A program made the position numbers and the translations under genes. From NCBI RefSeq assembly GCF_009674825.1, contig NZ_WKJH01000021.1, forward strand, positions 159,044 through 223,043: 64,000 bases of DNA. Direction: 5' to 3'. The stretch is from Maribacter luteus. Lineage in GTDB: Bacteria > Bacteroidota > Bacteroidia > Flavobacteriales > Flavobacteriaceae. Shown here piece by piece: positions 1 to 7,757 of the stretch. The first letter of the stretch is position 1. Each line of letters starts with the position of its first letter. Below the pieces are notes generated by a model. The model was not told the origin of the DNA. It saw only the letters and a list, made by a program, of their open reading frames with translations, and did not search any database.

Positions 1-1
1 T

Positions 2-118
2 GAAACCGACGCAGGAGGTTCATGAATACCTTAATTTTAAAATAAATAAGCCATGAATAAAACGAAACCGTAGGTTCACGAATTCCTGTTTAAGGAAATA
101 ACCAGCCATGAGATAAAC
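2..118. repeat. Two diverged ~57-bp direct repeats
   Basis: Two adjacent copies (about 2-60 and 63-118) share the order GAAACCG, AGGTTCA-GAAT, a run of AAATAA and GCCATGA, with small indels between them. The array may continue upstream of the window. No ORF was found across it. The origin is unknown. Confidence 0.4.
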
Positions 119-215
119 AAAAGAAACGACACTCCTTCGTTAGGTGCTCACAAAATAGAAGGAATTTTGTGACCGTCGCTATGGCCTAAATTATTTCCAA
201 GGCTTCAATAATTCT

Positions 216-381
216 TTACGGCCCAATCGCCTGCACTACAGAAGGAGATCGACCCCGAAATATACCATCTAAAGTTTCGGACAGTTCGTTGCAAATCAAT
301 GTTTCTATTTGGTTGGGAAGTTTATCTAAAATTTTTTCGGCCTATCCTTTCTTTTTCCAATTTCATAGCCTTGAGTTGCAT
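216..381 (-). pseudogene. Possible remnant of a small gene, frameshifted
   Basis: On the minus strand an ATG at 381 opens a short charged stretch (start MQLKAMKLEKERIG) that stops early. A second frame continues in register (KILDKLPNQIE through QAIGP) to a TAA at 216-218. Together they would make a protein of about 55 residues broken by one frameshift near 325. The family was not recognised. It lies downstream of the cupin gene. This could also be chance coding potential. Confidence 0.25.
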
Positions 382-395
382 TCGCAAGGTTGGTT

Positions 396-875
396 CTAGA
401 CCTTACTTTCGTAAGTAGTGATCACAAAAATGATTAGGGGGGAATCCCCGATATTTTTAATACCGTGAAACCCACTGCCTCTCATACTGGTAATGTTCCC
501 TCGTTCTACGTTGTATGTTTTTTCAGGGCTTTCCCAATTATCTTTTTCTAGGTATTGGCCTTTCCCGGAGATGATCACATACAGCTCTTGTTCTTTTCGG
601 GAACCGTGGGTATGGAAACCTACGGAATCCTTGGAAGTAGGTAAGATCATATAGGCCCCGATCCGGTTATGGACCAGCTCTTCTTTTTCCTCGAACATTT
701 GTAGGAGGTACACGGTGCCATCGCCCCCGTACATCTTGGGTCTTTTATCGTAGCGTATGACCCCTCTGGGCTTTTTGCCAAAGTGGATGGTGTTGAGGTG
801 TATATGTTCTTCGATCAGGGTTTTGAGATATGCTTTTTCACTCTCGGATACGTCTTCTCTTTTTGATGGGGTCAT
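396..875 (-). CDS. Cupin-domain protein
   Basis: A small single-domain cupin of 159 residues if started at the ATG at 875. That start is preferred because the longer reading from 920 would overlap the end of the upstream peptidase gene by 43 bases. The first cupin motif is visible as HTHGSRKEQELYVIISGKG, with metal-type His and Glu residues. A second motif near the C-terminus carries the His of GFHGIKN. There is no signal peptide, so it is probably cytoplasmic. Cupins of this size bind small ligands or act as isomerases or dioxygenases, and the sequence does not say which. It probably shares a transcript with the M23 gene upstream. Confidence 0.75.
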   Translation of the reverse strand: MTPSKREDVSESEKAYLKTLIEEHIHLNTIHFGKKPRGVIRYDKRPKMYGGDGTVYLLQMFEEKEELVHNRIGAYMILPTSKDSVGFHTHGSRKEQELYVIISGKGQYLEKDNWESPEKTYNVERGNITSMRGSGFHGIKNIGDSPLIIFVITTYESKV

Positions 876-877
876 AA

Positions 878-1507
878 TTATAAATATGCTATGGGGTTTA
901 AATAAAACATTTTTTTCCAACCTTGTTTGTCCGAATCCATTCTCCAGACATACGGAACCATGGTTACAATGGAATAGTGTAAATGTGGTGATTTTCCGGC
1001 AGCATTACCACTGGTTCCAACGGTTCCTAGGGTTGATTTTTTATTCACGAAAGTAAATGATGACGTTTTTAGGGCATTCAAATGGGCGTAATAATGGAGT
1101 CTCCATTTGGGTCCTAGGATCAAAACGATTTTCCCGCCCATGGGTATTTTCCCGGCATACAAAACCAGACCGATAGTTGAAGCATGGACGTTTGTTCCTG
1201 TTGCGGCAAAGATATCCACCCCTTTGTGGGTAACGGATTTCCCCCAAGGGTAAAACCAAAATGAGTTTGGGTTATAGTCCGATGTTGTTGCCCCTTGAAC
1301 AGGCATTTTCAATTGCTGTGGAATCAAAAAACCGAGGGTCAGGAGGGTCAGTAGCGTGAGTAGAACCTTTTTTCTTTTTCTCAATGTGGTCTCGGTTTTT
1401 GATTGGTGCGAACCGTTTAAATAGATCGTGTATGGCATTGTGGAACATGCTGTGATTAAGCCGTTACATCGTAGTATAAAGGTACTCATTTTTGGTTGTA
1501 GGACCAT
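878..1507 (-). CDS. M23 family metallopeptidase
   Basis: Peptidoglycan endopeptidase of the lysostaphin-like M23 family. The zinc-site pattern is complete: HxxxD (H94, D98 counted from the longest start), H138-Y-Y-A-H142 and H175-L-H177. A basic stretch followed by a leucine-rich hydrophobic segment (about residues 43-62) acts as a signal or anchor, placing the catalytic domain in the periplasm. The first 20-40 residues of the longest reading look non-coding, so the true start may be the ATG near 1438 or later. M23 enzymes normally cut peptide cross-links in cell-wall remodelling. The downstream cupin starts 3 bases after this stop, which suggests cotranscription. Confidence 0.82.
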   Translation of the reverse strand: MVLQPKMSTFILRCNGLITACSTMPYTIYLNGSHQSKTETTLRKRKKVLLTLLTLLTLGFLIPQQLKMPVQGATTSDYNPNSFWFYPWGKSVTHKGVDIFAATGTNVHASTIGLVLYAGKIPMGGKIVLILGPKWRLHYYAHLNALKTSSFTFVNKKSTLGTVGTSGNAAGKSPHLHYSIVTMVPYVWRMDSDKQGWKKMFYLNPIAYL

Positions 1508-1589
1508 ACAACTGGTGAATGGGAATGGTGTGTTCGTACTAAATCGTAGTGGATGGAAAGGGAAGGATATGGAGTGTTTTTTTATTTCC

Positions 1590-1709
1590 TTAACCTAGAA
1601 ATCTATTTTCATTATGAAATTTTAAAAATTCTATGTCAGGTAAAAATTTAGAGGGCAAAAAAATATCTCTATTATTATATTGGAAAAAGTATTTTTCGAG
1701 AGAATCGGT
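1590..1709 (-). pseudogene. Displaced C-terminal segment of the HNH nuclease
   Basis: Read one frame away from the upstream ORF, this stretch encodes 39 residues (TDSLEKYFFQYNNRDIFLP through NENRFLG) ending at a TAA at 1590-1592. It aligns with the C-terminus of the neighbouring paralog (VNDFFIKYDNQNIIKP through YQNIFIK). Nine instead of ten A in the tract at 1709-1718 would restore a single ORF of 256 codons, close to the paralog's 251. The cause could be a real mutation, a phase-variable tract or a sequencing error. Confidence 0.75.
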
Positions 1710-2361
1710 TTTTTTTTTGTTTCAATAAAGTATTTGACACTTTGATTTTGTAATTGGGTGTTATTGTAATTAAACCACGTTCAAATGCCTTATCATGTAG
1801 GGCATTGATGGCAATTCCGTTTCTAGGATTTAATCTATTTTTCTTATCGGTACTCCAAGGTTTTATATGGCCAGCGATTAATAGTTCACTTTGGTTTAAA
1901 CCAGTAATACAGCAAGTGTTATTGTAGGATGCTAAAATGGAGCTACGAAAAAAAGCTTGATTTACTCTCACTTCAATTACTTGTTCTCTTGTTTTTCCTT
2001 TGGGAAGATTATCTAAATCAATATTGTTAAGTTCTTCAATTGTTTTATTTTCAAATTTTGATAAAAGTTTTTCACTCTCATAAGGCAATTCCTCCCAGTT
2101 ATTGTAGAATTCATTCCAAATAACCTTATCCAATTTACTTGAATTGGAAGCGCCTTTAATTCCTCTTGCTTGTAAACTTGGGTCAAGGCTAGCAAAATTC
2201 ACTAATTTATAAGCTATAGAGCTTGGTGTTCTGCCAATCAACCCTGCTAAATGAACAACTTGTGGATTTGACCTGTGTAATCTGCCAAATGGGAGTTTGC
2301 AATAAAGGTTTATTGCTAAAATCAATTCATTTCTTGTCCAAAGTTTTTGACCTTTTTTCAT
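1675..2361 (-). CDS. HNH endonuclease, C-terminus frameshifted
   Basis: Predicted HNH nuclease of the restriction-endonuclease-like group. The core is intact: CCITGL, then GHIKPW (first His), NPRNG (Asn) and LHDKAFERG (last His). The N-terminal half has a short helix-turn-helix-like segment (WTRNELILAINLYCKLPFG). The gene is a paralog of the one at 3007-3762 and matches it from residue 1 to KVS near residue 208. After that a run of ten A (minus strand; 1709-1718) throws the reading into a frame that adds 14 unrelated residues and stops at 1675. The missing 39-residue C-terminal segment is still present in another frame. Whether the protein is active is unknown, but the HNH residues lie before the shift. 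Confidence 0.82.
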   Translation of the reverse strand: MKKGQKLWTRNELILAINLYCKLPFGRLHRSNPQVVHLAGLIGRTPSSIAYKLVNFASLDPSLQARGIKGASNSSKLDKVIWNEFYNNWEELPYESEKLLSKFENKTIEELNNIDLDNLPKGKTREQVIEVRVNQAFFRSSILASYNNTCCITGLNQSELLIAGHIKPWSTDKKNRLNPRNGIAINALHDKAFERGLITITPNYKIKVSNTLLKQKKNRFSRKILFPI

Positions 2362-2451
2362 TCAATAGCTTTTGTAATTTCTATTGTTTGTCGTTTGCAG
2401 ATTTTCTAAAGCTAGTTCATAACGGTTAATATAACAATCATAGCTCCGCAA

Positions 2452-2472
2452 GTGCGAGCGTCACGCTCGTAC
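2452..2472. repeat. REP-like palindrome, left copy
   Basis: A 21-base hairpin with a 9-bp stem (one G-T pair) and loop TCA; its core is CGAGCG-TCA-CGCTCG. It is GC-rich inside an AT-rich gap. It is related to the copy at 2701-2721 in inverted orientation, with 17 of 21 positions matching after reverse complementing. Confidence 0.6.
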
Positions 2473-2700
2473 CTTTCCAGTTCTTATTATGGGTGCTACC
2501 TTCAAAATTACATTATGCCGAAACATTCAATCGTTAACTATTCTTAAAACTATATTTTCTTGTACTACTGTACCTTCAATCAATTGGCGCTGATACAAAA
2601 CCTTTATTCTACCAAGTTATTGAAATTGTATTTTATGCTCATTTCTAATTTTTACTTTATAATTATTTAGGCCTTGTTAAAATCCTTCTTACGCTTACAG

Positions 2701-2721
2701 GCACAAGCGTGACGCTTGCGC
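2701..2721. repeat. REP-like palindrome, right copy
   Basis: A hairpin with core CAAGCG-TGA-CGCTTG and loop TGA, the reverse complement of the left copy's TCA loop. With the left copy it makes an inverted pair about 230 bases apart, in the style of a BIME or the ends of a small non-autonomous element. Confidence 0.6.
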
Positions 2722-2761
2722 CAGCGGGGGTCTTACCTTATAATTTGAAAAGGCATACAAC

Positions 2762-3010
2762 TTATTCTGCAATTTTTACTGTTGATAAAAACTGGTCTAG
2801 GTCATCTTCGGTACTAAAATGAAAATCACTTTCAGTTTTATCCTGAAAAAAATGTAATAAATCCATTTTACATTTAAATACTCTAAACGAGTTTCCTTCA
2901 TAATTATAAACAAAGAAGATTTTGTTCAAATCAACCTTTGATACAAGAACAGTTTCTATTGTTCTAGAGGCTCTTAAATATTTTAGGCTTATTGTTTGGA
3001 AATTATTCAT
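2762..3010 (-). CDS. Unknown 82-residue protein coupled to HNH nuclease
   Basis: A small protein of no recognised family. It has no signal peptide or membrane segment and no cysteine pair beyond a single Cys. The C-terminal third is acidic (STEDDLDQFLSTVKIAE). Its ATG overlaps the stop of the upstream HNH gene in an ATGA arrangement (3007-3010), so it is very likely translationally coupled to it. The other HNH copy has no such partner. An accessory or immunity-type role is possible, but that is inferred from position only. Confidence 0.6.
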   Translation of the reverse strand: MNNFQTISLKYLRASRTIETVLVSKVDLNKIFFVYNYEGNSFRVFKCKMDLLHFFQDKTESDFHFSTEDDLDQFLSTVKIAE

Positions 3011-3762
3011 TTGATGAAAATATTTTGATAATGATATTCCAAAAAATCTTGTGAGGGAACAAATCTTTCTGGTTTGATAATATTTTGATTGTCATATTTT
3101 ATAAAAAAATCGTTTACGGATTTTTCTTTTGAATAATCATCAAAATAATCTGAAACTTTGATTTTGAAGTCTGGTGTAACTGTAATGAATCCTTTGTCAA
3201 ACGCTTTGTCGTGAATTGAATTTAGACATAATCCGTTTTGGGGATTTGTTCTATTTGCTTTGTCTTTTGACCAAGGTTTTATATGACTAGCAACTAAAAA
3301 ATCAGGAATGGATAATCCTGTAATACAGCACTTTGAATTATAAGTCGATAATATTGTACTTCTGAAAAAATTCTGATTTACTCTTGACTTTATTGTAGTT
3401 TCTTTGTCTTTTCCTTCAGGAAATGATTCAAAGCTTCCTGTTTCAATTTCGCTGTTTTGAAATTTAGCGATCAATAGTTCACTTTCGAAAGCTAATTCCT
3501 CCCAATTTCCATTAAAATCATTCCAAACTTCTTCTTCAAGTTTACTCCCATTAGACAAACCCTTAATTCCTTGTTTTTTTAACTCTGGGTCAAGTCTTCC
3601 AAAATTGCCAATCTTCATATTTAATGCAGAAGGTGATCTGCCAATTATATCGGCATATTTTATAACGGTTGGGTTTGTCTTACTACTACTTTTGAATGGT
3701 ATTTTACAATACACATTAAAAGCAATGATGGTTTCTTCCCTTGTCCAATTGTTTTTTGTCAT
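3007..3762 (-). CDS. HNH endonuclease (intact paralog)
   Basis: Predicted HNH nuclease of 251 residues. It shows WTREETIIAFNVYCKIPF at the N-terminus, a central linker, then CCITGL, SHIKPW, NPQNGL and IHDKAFDKG forming the HNH site, and a hydrophobic-aromatic C-terminal tail. It is paralogous to the frameshifted gene at 1675-2361 over its whole length, so the pair arose by duplication or joint acquisition. Related proteins are annotated as predicted restriction endonucleases, but no methyltransferase or other restriction subunit lies nearby. The region is visibly more AT-rich than its neighbours, which fits horizontal acquisition. Confidence 0.85.
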   Translation of the reverse strand: MTKNNWTREETIIAFNVYCKIPFKSSSKTNPTVIKYADIIGRSPSALNMKIGNFGRLDPELKKQGIKGLSNGSKLEEEVWNDFNGNWEELAFESELLIAKFQNSEIETGSFESFPEGKDKETTIKSRVNQNFFRSTILSTYNSKCCITGLSIPDFLVASHIKPWSKDKANRTNPQNGLCLNSIHDKAFDKGFITVTPDFKIKVSDYFDDYSKEKSVNDFFIKYDNQNIIKPERFVPSQDFLEYHYQNIFIK

Positions 3763-4056
3763 GCTCTTATGTCAAGATGCGGATTTAAAAGGAAATCTTT
3801 AAAGCCATAAACCGAATTAAAAGTAGAATCATAAATTTCCTACAATTAAATGAGGTAAACAAACCCAAATAGATAAACCCAAAAAATACCCGATAAAAGG
3901 TTAAGGTTATCTATATTCGATTCATCGTCAGGGTTTAATCGTTTTATTTTATCTTATAAATATCCAAACAATATTTTACACCACCTTACAGATATCCGTA
4001 ATGGCAATACCTTTTTTTAGCAGTGGCCGGTGAATCACCTATGGGCTCAAGAAGTA
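3763..4056. other. Intergenic region without recognised gene
   Basis: An AT-rich stretch upstream of the HNH genes. No ORF, tRNA or clear repeat was seen. It should contain the promoter of the HNH pair on its left side, but no -7 box stands out. Confidence 0.5.
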
Positions 4057-4088
4057 TCTAAAAAACAAAACCGCCCTAATAGGCGGTT
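4057..4088 (-). terminator. Intrinsic terminator of the DUF1566 lipoprotein gene
   Basis: Read on the minus strand, a perfect AACCGCC/GGCGGTT stem with a 6-base loop is followed by TTGTTTTTT. It lies about 70 bases downstream of the stop of the gene at 4157-5392. Confidence 0.8.
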
Positions 4089-4156
4089 GTCCTAGGTATG
4101 ATCGTATCAAGTAAGGGCTAGGAAATATTGGGTGCCCTTTCTGTAAATAGATGATT

Positions 4157-5392
4157 TTAATGGGTCTCTGAACCCGTCTCTATATCGCGAACGCATCTGA
4201 CATAATTGTACACATAGCGCACATCGCCCTGAGGTCCAAAAAATTCGGGATAGTCATTGCTATCCCCACTTTTGGGATCGCTTCTTTGGCAGCCTGCCCC
4301 GTGAACATCCATCAATGTTCCGTTCATCATCCCTTGTCCTTCACCAAAGGCAATATAAACGGCACTGGCATACGGGTTTGCCCCATCTAAATGTGTTGTG
4401 CCCGTCCAAAAGTATGGATATTGGCCTGGGTTACCTTCGGGGTCATTGATTTCCGTCGTGTCAAAAATAGGATCTATAGCTGGGGAATTCGTTGTTTGTG
4501 GTGATCGCGTATAATCGACGATACTCTGAAGTTCCTTGGCATTGGGCAAACGCCAATCGGAATGGGTACCCAATTCAAGATTTTCGGCATAGGCCAAAGC
4601 TTCCTCCCAATCCCGGGCTACACCATCATCGGCCTTTTGCCACATTAATCCGGTAGCTTTATCACTTACGGTACCATCACCATTATCCACAAAAGAATTA
4701 TTGCCATAGTCGGTATTTCCCCTCACCATTCTAAAATACATGGTATTGGCACTTCCTGTAGCCTTCTTGTATTTCGGATAGCCCTTAATGCGCCCATCCA
4801 CAAAATTGACACCGAAAATGGTTTCATCGGAATCCATGGTAAGGCCTACGTATTCGGTCGATGACCAAGTCTGTGCATCGATCTCACGTTCCCCGATACC
4901 AACATCGCCCAAGGGTTGATTGAAATAATCGGTATCGATGAACATTTCAACCGCTTGTTCCCCCATGACCTGACCGGTAAATTGGATCAGGGAATACAGT
5001 TCCTTGATCGTTGGTACGCGCCAATCGGTATATCCGCTCAAAGTGGATGCATCTGCCTTGGCCATAGCTTCCTCGAGGGTGAGTTTTTCCCCCATGTCCT
5101 GTTCCCAAAGTAATCCGGTAACGTTATCGGTAATGGTCCCATCCCCATTATCGGTGTATGATGGGGTGTTTCCGGTGTAATTGGCGTCTTGGCCATAAAA
5201 GGCATCGCCATCCGATAGGGCTGAGGTTATTGCCAGATCGGTGTAGAAGGTTTCCACGCCGGTATCGACGATCGCATAGGGATAACTTAAATTCGTTTCT
5301 TCTACTTCTTTTTCCTGTGAAAGGGCTTCGTTTTTATCACATGCCAATACGCTTAAAAATCCAGCAACAAACAATACTCTTTTTACCCTCAT
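4157..5392 (-). CDS. DUF1566 (Lcl-type) two-domain lipoprotein
   Basis: Predicted surface or periplasmic lipoprotein of 411 residues. The lipobox is LSVLAC with Cys18. After a linker there are two copies of the DUF1566/Lcl C-terminal domain, about residues 75-215 and 235-405. Each opens with a matching DNGDGT motif (YTDNGDGTITD and FVDNGDGTVSD), then TGL-W and the DWR-P--KEL signature. The fold is related to C-type-lectin/formylglycine-like modules and is often found on surface proteins, but the ligand is unknown. Its terminator and the following gap suggest it is transcribed alone. Confidence 0.8.
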   Translation of the reverse strand: MRVKRVLFVAGFLSVLACDKNEALSQEKEVEETNLSYPYAIVDTGVETFYTDLAITSALSDGDAFYGQDANYTGNTPSYTDNGDGTITDNVTGLLWEQDMGEKLTLEEAMAKADASTLSGYTDWRVPTIKELYSLIQFTGQVMGEQAVEMFIDTDYFNQPLGDVGIGEREIDAQTWSSTEYVGLTMDSDETIFGVNFVDGRIKGYPKYKKATGSANTMYFRMVRGNTDYGNNSFVDNGDGTVSDKATGLMWQKADDGVARDWEEALAYAENLELGTHSDWRLPNAKELQSIVDYTRSPQTTNSPAIDPIFDTTEINDPEGNPGQYPYFWTGTTHLDGANPYASAVYIAFGEGQGMMNGTLMDVHGAGCQRSDPKSGDSNDYPEFFGPQGDVRYVYNYVRCVRDIETGSETH

Positions 5393-5556
5393 TTTTACAA
5401 CTTGAAACGGATTAACTTCCTTACTCTACTCTGACACTTGTTTTTTCGAAAGGTTTAAAAGTTTTATCAAGTTTCGGTATTTATTTTGCATTTGAGGGCA
5501 CTACTTGTGGAACGTATGGAATTGTATCTTCAAGGATATTTTTGTGCTGCCCTCTC

Positions 5557-6243
5557 TTACGCATCCCATTCAGGTTTGTAAGGGTCTATATTGAGCCCAA
5601 CGTGGCTTAATGCCCAAAATGTTTGGTCGGCCTGATCCAGCCGGTATATAAACAGGGTATAGGTGTCGGTAGGGTTTCTCACGAACCATAAACCTAAACC
5701 AACCTTGTTCAGAGCGTAATTATAATCTTTAAGGACGAGGGTATAGCTTACGGTAACATTTTCCGGATAATCGGATACCTTGGGCAATTCTGCCTTGATG
5801 TCATTGAAAGCCAGTCTTTTTTGAATGTGTTGGTATAGCTCCTCTATGCCCGCTTTCCAATCCAAATTAAAAAAATGGAAGTACTCCGGTTTTACCTGTT
5901 GGTCCATGAGTTTGGTCAAATAATGGAAACCTTGGTCATTTGGTTTTATGTCTTTGGATTTTACTTCCTCTATATTGGAAAACAGTTCATCCAATCGCTC
6001 CTTAGGGCACCCATGTATGAGAAAATCGGAAAGTTTACCATAATCGTTTTTTAGGGTATCCAATTTTAATTTCGTTGTACGATGTGGCATGAATTTATCT
6101 TCTTTTTTGGCCAATTGGATTGCTTTTTGTGGCTGTACGTTCTCTTTCGGTAAACTCTTGCCGGAAGCGAACAACCCTTTCATCTTATAAAAAAAGAAAG
6201 CGACAAGGGCCAAAACGACCATACTGAATATAACAATGCTCAT
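5557..6243 (-). CDS. Membrane-anchored protein of unknown function
   Basis: A 228-residue protein with one N-terminal membrane segment (about residues 3-20) and a soluble remainder with no recognised catalytic motif. The soluble part alternates charged helices with an aromatic-rich C-terminal sheet region (SYTLVLKDYNYAL, then TYTLFIYRLDQ). It sits in a run of single minus-strand genes of similar codon use, 71 bases from the next gene upstream. The family was not identified. Confidence 0.6.
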   Translation of the reverse strand: MSIVIFSMVVLALVAFFFYKMKGLFASGKSLPKENVQPQKAIQLAKKEDKFMPHRTTKLKLDTLKNDYGKLSDFLIHGCPKERLDELFSNIEEVKSKDIKPNDQGFHYLTKLMDQQVKPEYFHFFNLDWKAGIEELYQHIQKRLAFNDIKAELPKVSDYPENVTVSYTLVLKDYNYALNKVGLGLWFVRNPTDTYTLFIYRLDQADQTFWALSHVGLNIDPYKPEWDA

Positions 6244-6314
6244 AGGGGATTATTTATGTGTTTTTGATTAAGAACCATCTAGATTAAAAATAGGTTCGTT
6301 GTGTGGTGTTCGCT

Positions 6315-6881
6315 TTAGAGGTGGGCATGGACAATGACAACAGGGCTTTCAAGAATCCCTGCTATTCGGGTCAGGAAATCCTCGGTGAATGTCGGGGGCC
6401 AATTATAAAAACTGATTCCGACATTGCTAAAGGCCCATCTAAATTGCGATTCGGAACTGAACCTATATGCTGAAATAGGGGCGATGTTGCCACAATTTTC
6501 ACACTGGAATAGTCCGCTACCCCCTTTCGCCCACCGATCCATGGTTTCGGCCCAATTGGTACCGATTAGATTTTGTTGGCATTTTGGGCAAAGCACTTCG
6601 TCCAAACCATTGTTATACCCGTGAAATACCGTTCGCTCTGAAAAAATGTCGATATGGTTGTTATTTGTTCCTTCCACTTGGTTGAATTCATCCCCACAGC
6701 TTAGGATCTCCCTGTAATTAGGGCCAGGGGCAAATCGTTTAAATGGGGCGTTCGGATGGTTCTTCAGTTCGGTGCCGATCACTTTGTGGGTACTTAAATA
6801 CCGGGATAGTTTTGAGGCAACTTCGGCCGGATCTTCATATTCCAGTACTTGGGGAACAAACGAAACGATGGATTCACTCAT
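6315..6881 (-). CDS. Zinc-ribbon-containing protein of unknown function
   Basis: A soluble protein of 188 residues from the preferred ATG at 6881 (MSESIVSF); an earlier ATG at 6905 is possible. A CPKC pair and a CENC pair about 35 residues apart form a likely zinc ribbon in the middle of the chain. There is no signal peptide. Tryptophan and aromatic residues cluster around the ribbon. A binding role is likely, but the partner is unknown. It lies 71 bases upstream of the membrane-anchored gene and could share its transcript. Confidence 0.6.
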   Translation of the reverse strand: MSESIVSFVPQVLEYEDPAEVASKLSRYLSTHKVIGTELKNHPNAPFKRFAPGPNYREILSCGDEFNQVEGTNNNHIDIFSERTVFHGYNNGLDEVLCPKCQQNLIGTNWAETMDRWAKGGSGLFQCENCGNIAPISAYRFSSESQFRWAFSNVGISFYNWPPTFTEDFLTRIAGILESPVVIVHAHL

Positions 6882-7091
6882 TGAATATTGATTACATATG
6901 ACCACTAAATATAGCCACTATATTCGATGATAACCAAACTTTCGTCCATTACGCAGCATACATAGTGATCATAGCTGTTAAATCATATGCGGAAGTGTTC
7001 GGTATTTTAGTACTTGTCGAGTTTGGATTTTTAGGGGCGGAAATTGATAATGACTTGCAAATGGATCATTTGATTATTACTTTAAAGCATA

Positions 7092-7667
7092 TCACCCAAA
7101 AACGTTTGGGAGTAATTGCTTGTTTTTCTCTATTTCCTCCTTTGTAAAATGGTTTCCGGTCGTATGCATACGCTTTAACCCTGTTAGGTTTTTTATGGAT
7201 TCCGGTAGGTATTCCAAGGGATTGAAATCCAAGTCCAGTATTTTTAAATGGGTCAGATTCCCAATCGATTCCGGGAGGGTTAGGAGTCCGTTGGCCTTTA
7301 GACCAAGATACTCCAGTTGGGTCATGGCACCCAAATCCTCTGGGAGTTGGCCTAAATGATTTCCACCGATTTCCAGTACCCTTAATTTTGGCAGGGAAAT
7401 AATGAATTCCGGGATGGTCGTTAAATTATTGTGATGTACCCTTAAATACTGCAGATTCACCAATTGTCCTATCTCTTTCGGAAGCTCGTTCAACCCTTGG
7501 TCCCTTAGCTGTAATCCCTTTACACTTTCAGGGTTTTTTAAGGCCTCCTCCAAGGAAAAGTAGACGGTTATGGTGCCAATTTCGGTGTCCCATTCATCAT
7601 GGGTTTTCTTTTGGGAATGCACGGTATGGAAAAAAAGGAGTAGGCAAAATAAAATAGTTGGTTTCAT
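7092..7667 (-). CDS. Secreted leucine-rich repeat protein
   Basis: A short LRR protein of 191 residues from the ATG at 7667, which puts a clean signal peptide first (MKPTILFCLLLFFHTVHSQ). The longer reading from 7709 adds 14 residues without a role. About five LRR units of the LxxLxLxxNxLxxLP type follow (for example LEYLGLKANGLLTLP). These proteins present a curved binding surface, and the partner is unknown. It follows the PanE-like gene on the same strand with a 90-base gap. Confidence 0.8.
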   Translation of the reverse strand: MKPTILFCLLLFFHTVHSQKKTHDEWDTEIGTITVYFSLEEALKNPESVKGLQLRDQGLNELPKEIGQLVNLQYLRVHHNNLTTIPEFIISLPKLRVLEIGGNHLGQLPEDLGAMTQLEYLGLKANGLLTLPESIGNLTHLKILDLDFNPLEYLPESIKNLTGLKRMHTTGNHFTKEEIEKNKQLLPNVFG

Positions 7668-7757
7668 GAAAATCGGGTTTAAAAGTAGGTCAACCTTGTT
7701 TAAAGTCAAAGCACGGTTATCCTACTTCTTTATTATGTTTTTCAATAATGGTTTGAT

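Larger units (their letters stand above)
2362..2761. other. Intergenic gap between HNH genes
   Basis: An AT-rich gap of 400 bases. It holds only the two REP-like hairpins at 2452-2472 and 2701-2721. No gene was recognised between them on either strand. Confidence 0.6.

Noticed and set aside
1675-3762. Complete restriction-modification system
   Set aside because: Two HNH nucleases are present, but no methyltransferase or specificity subunit is found in the surroundings.
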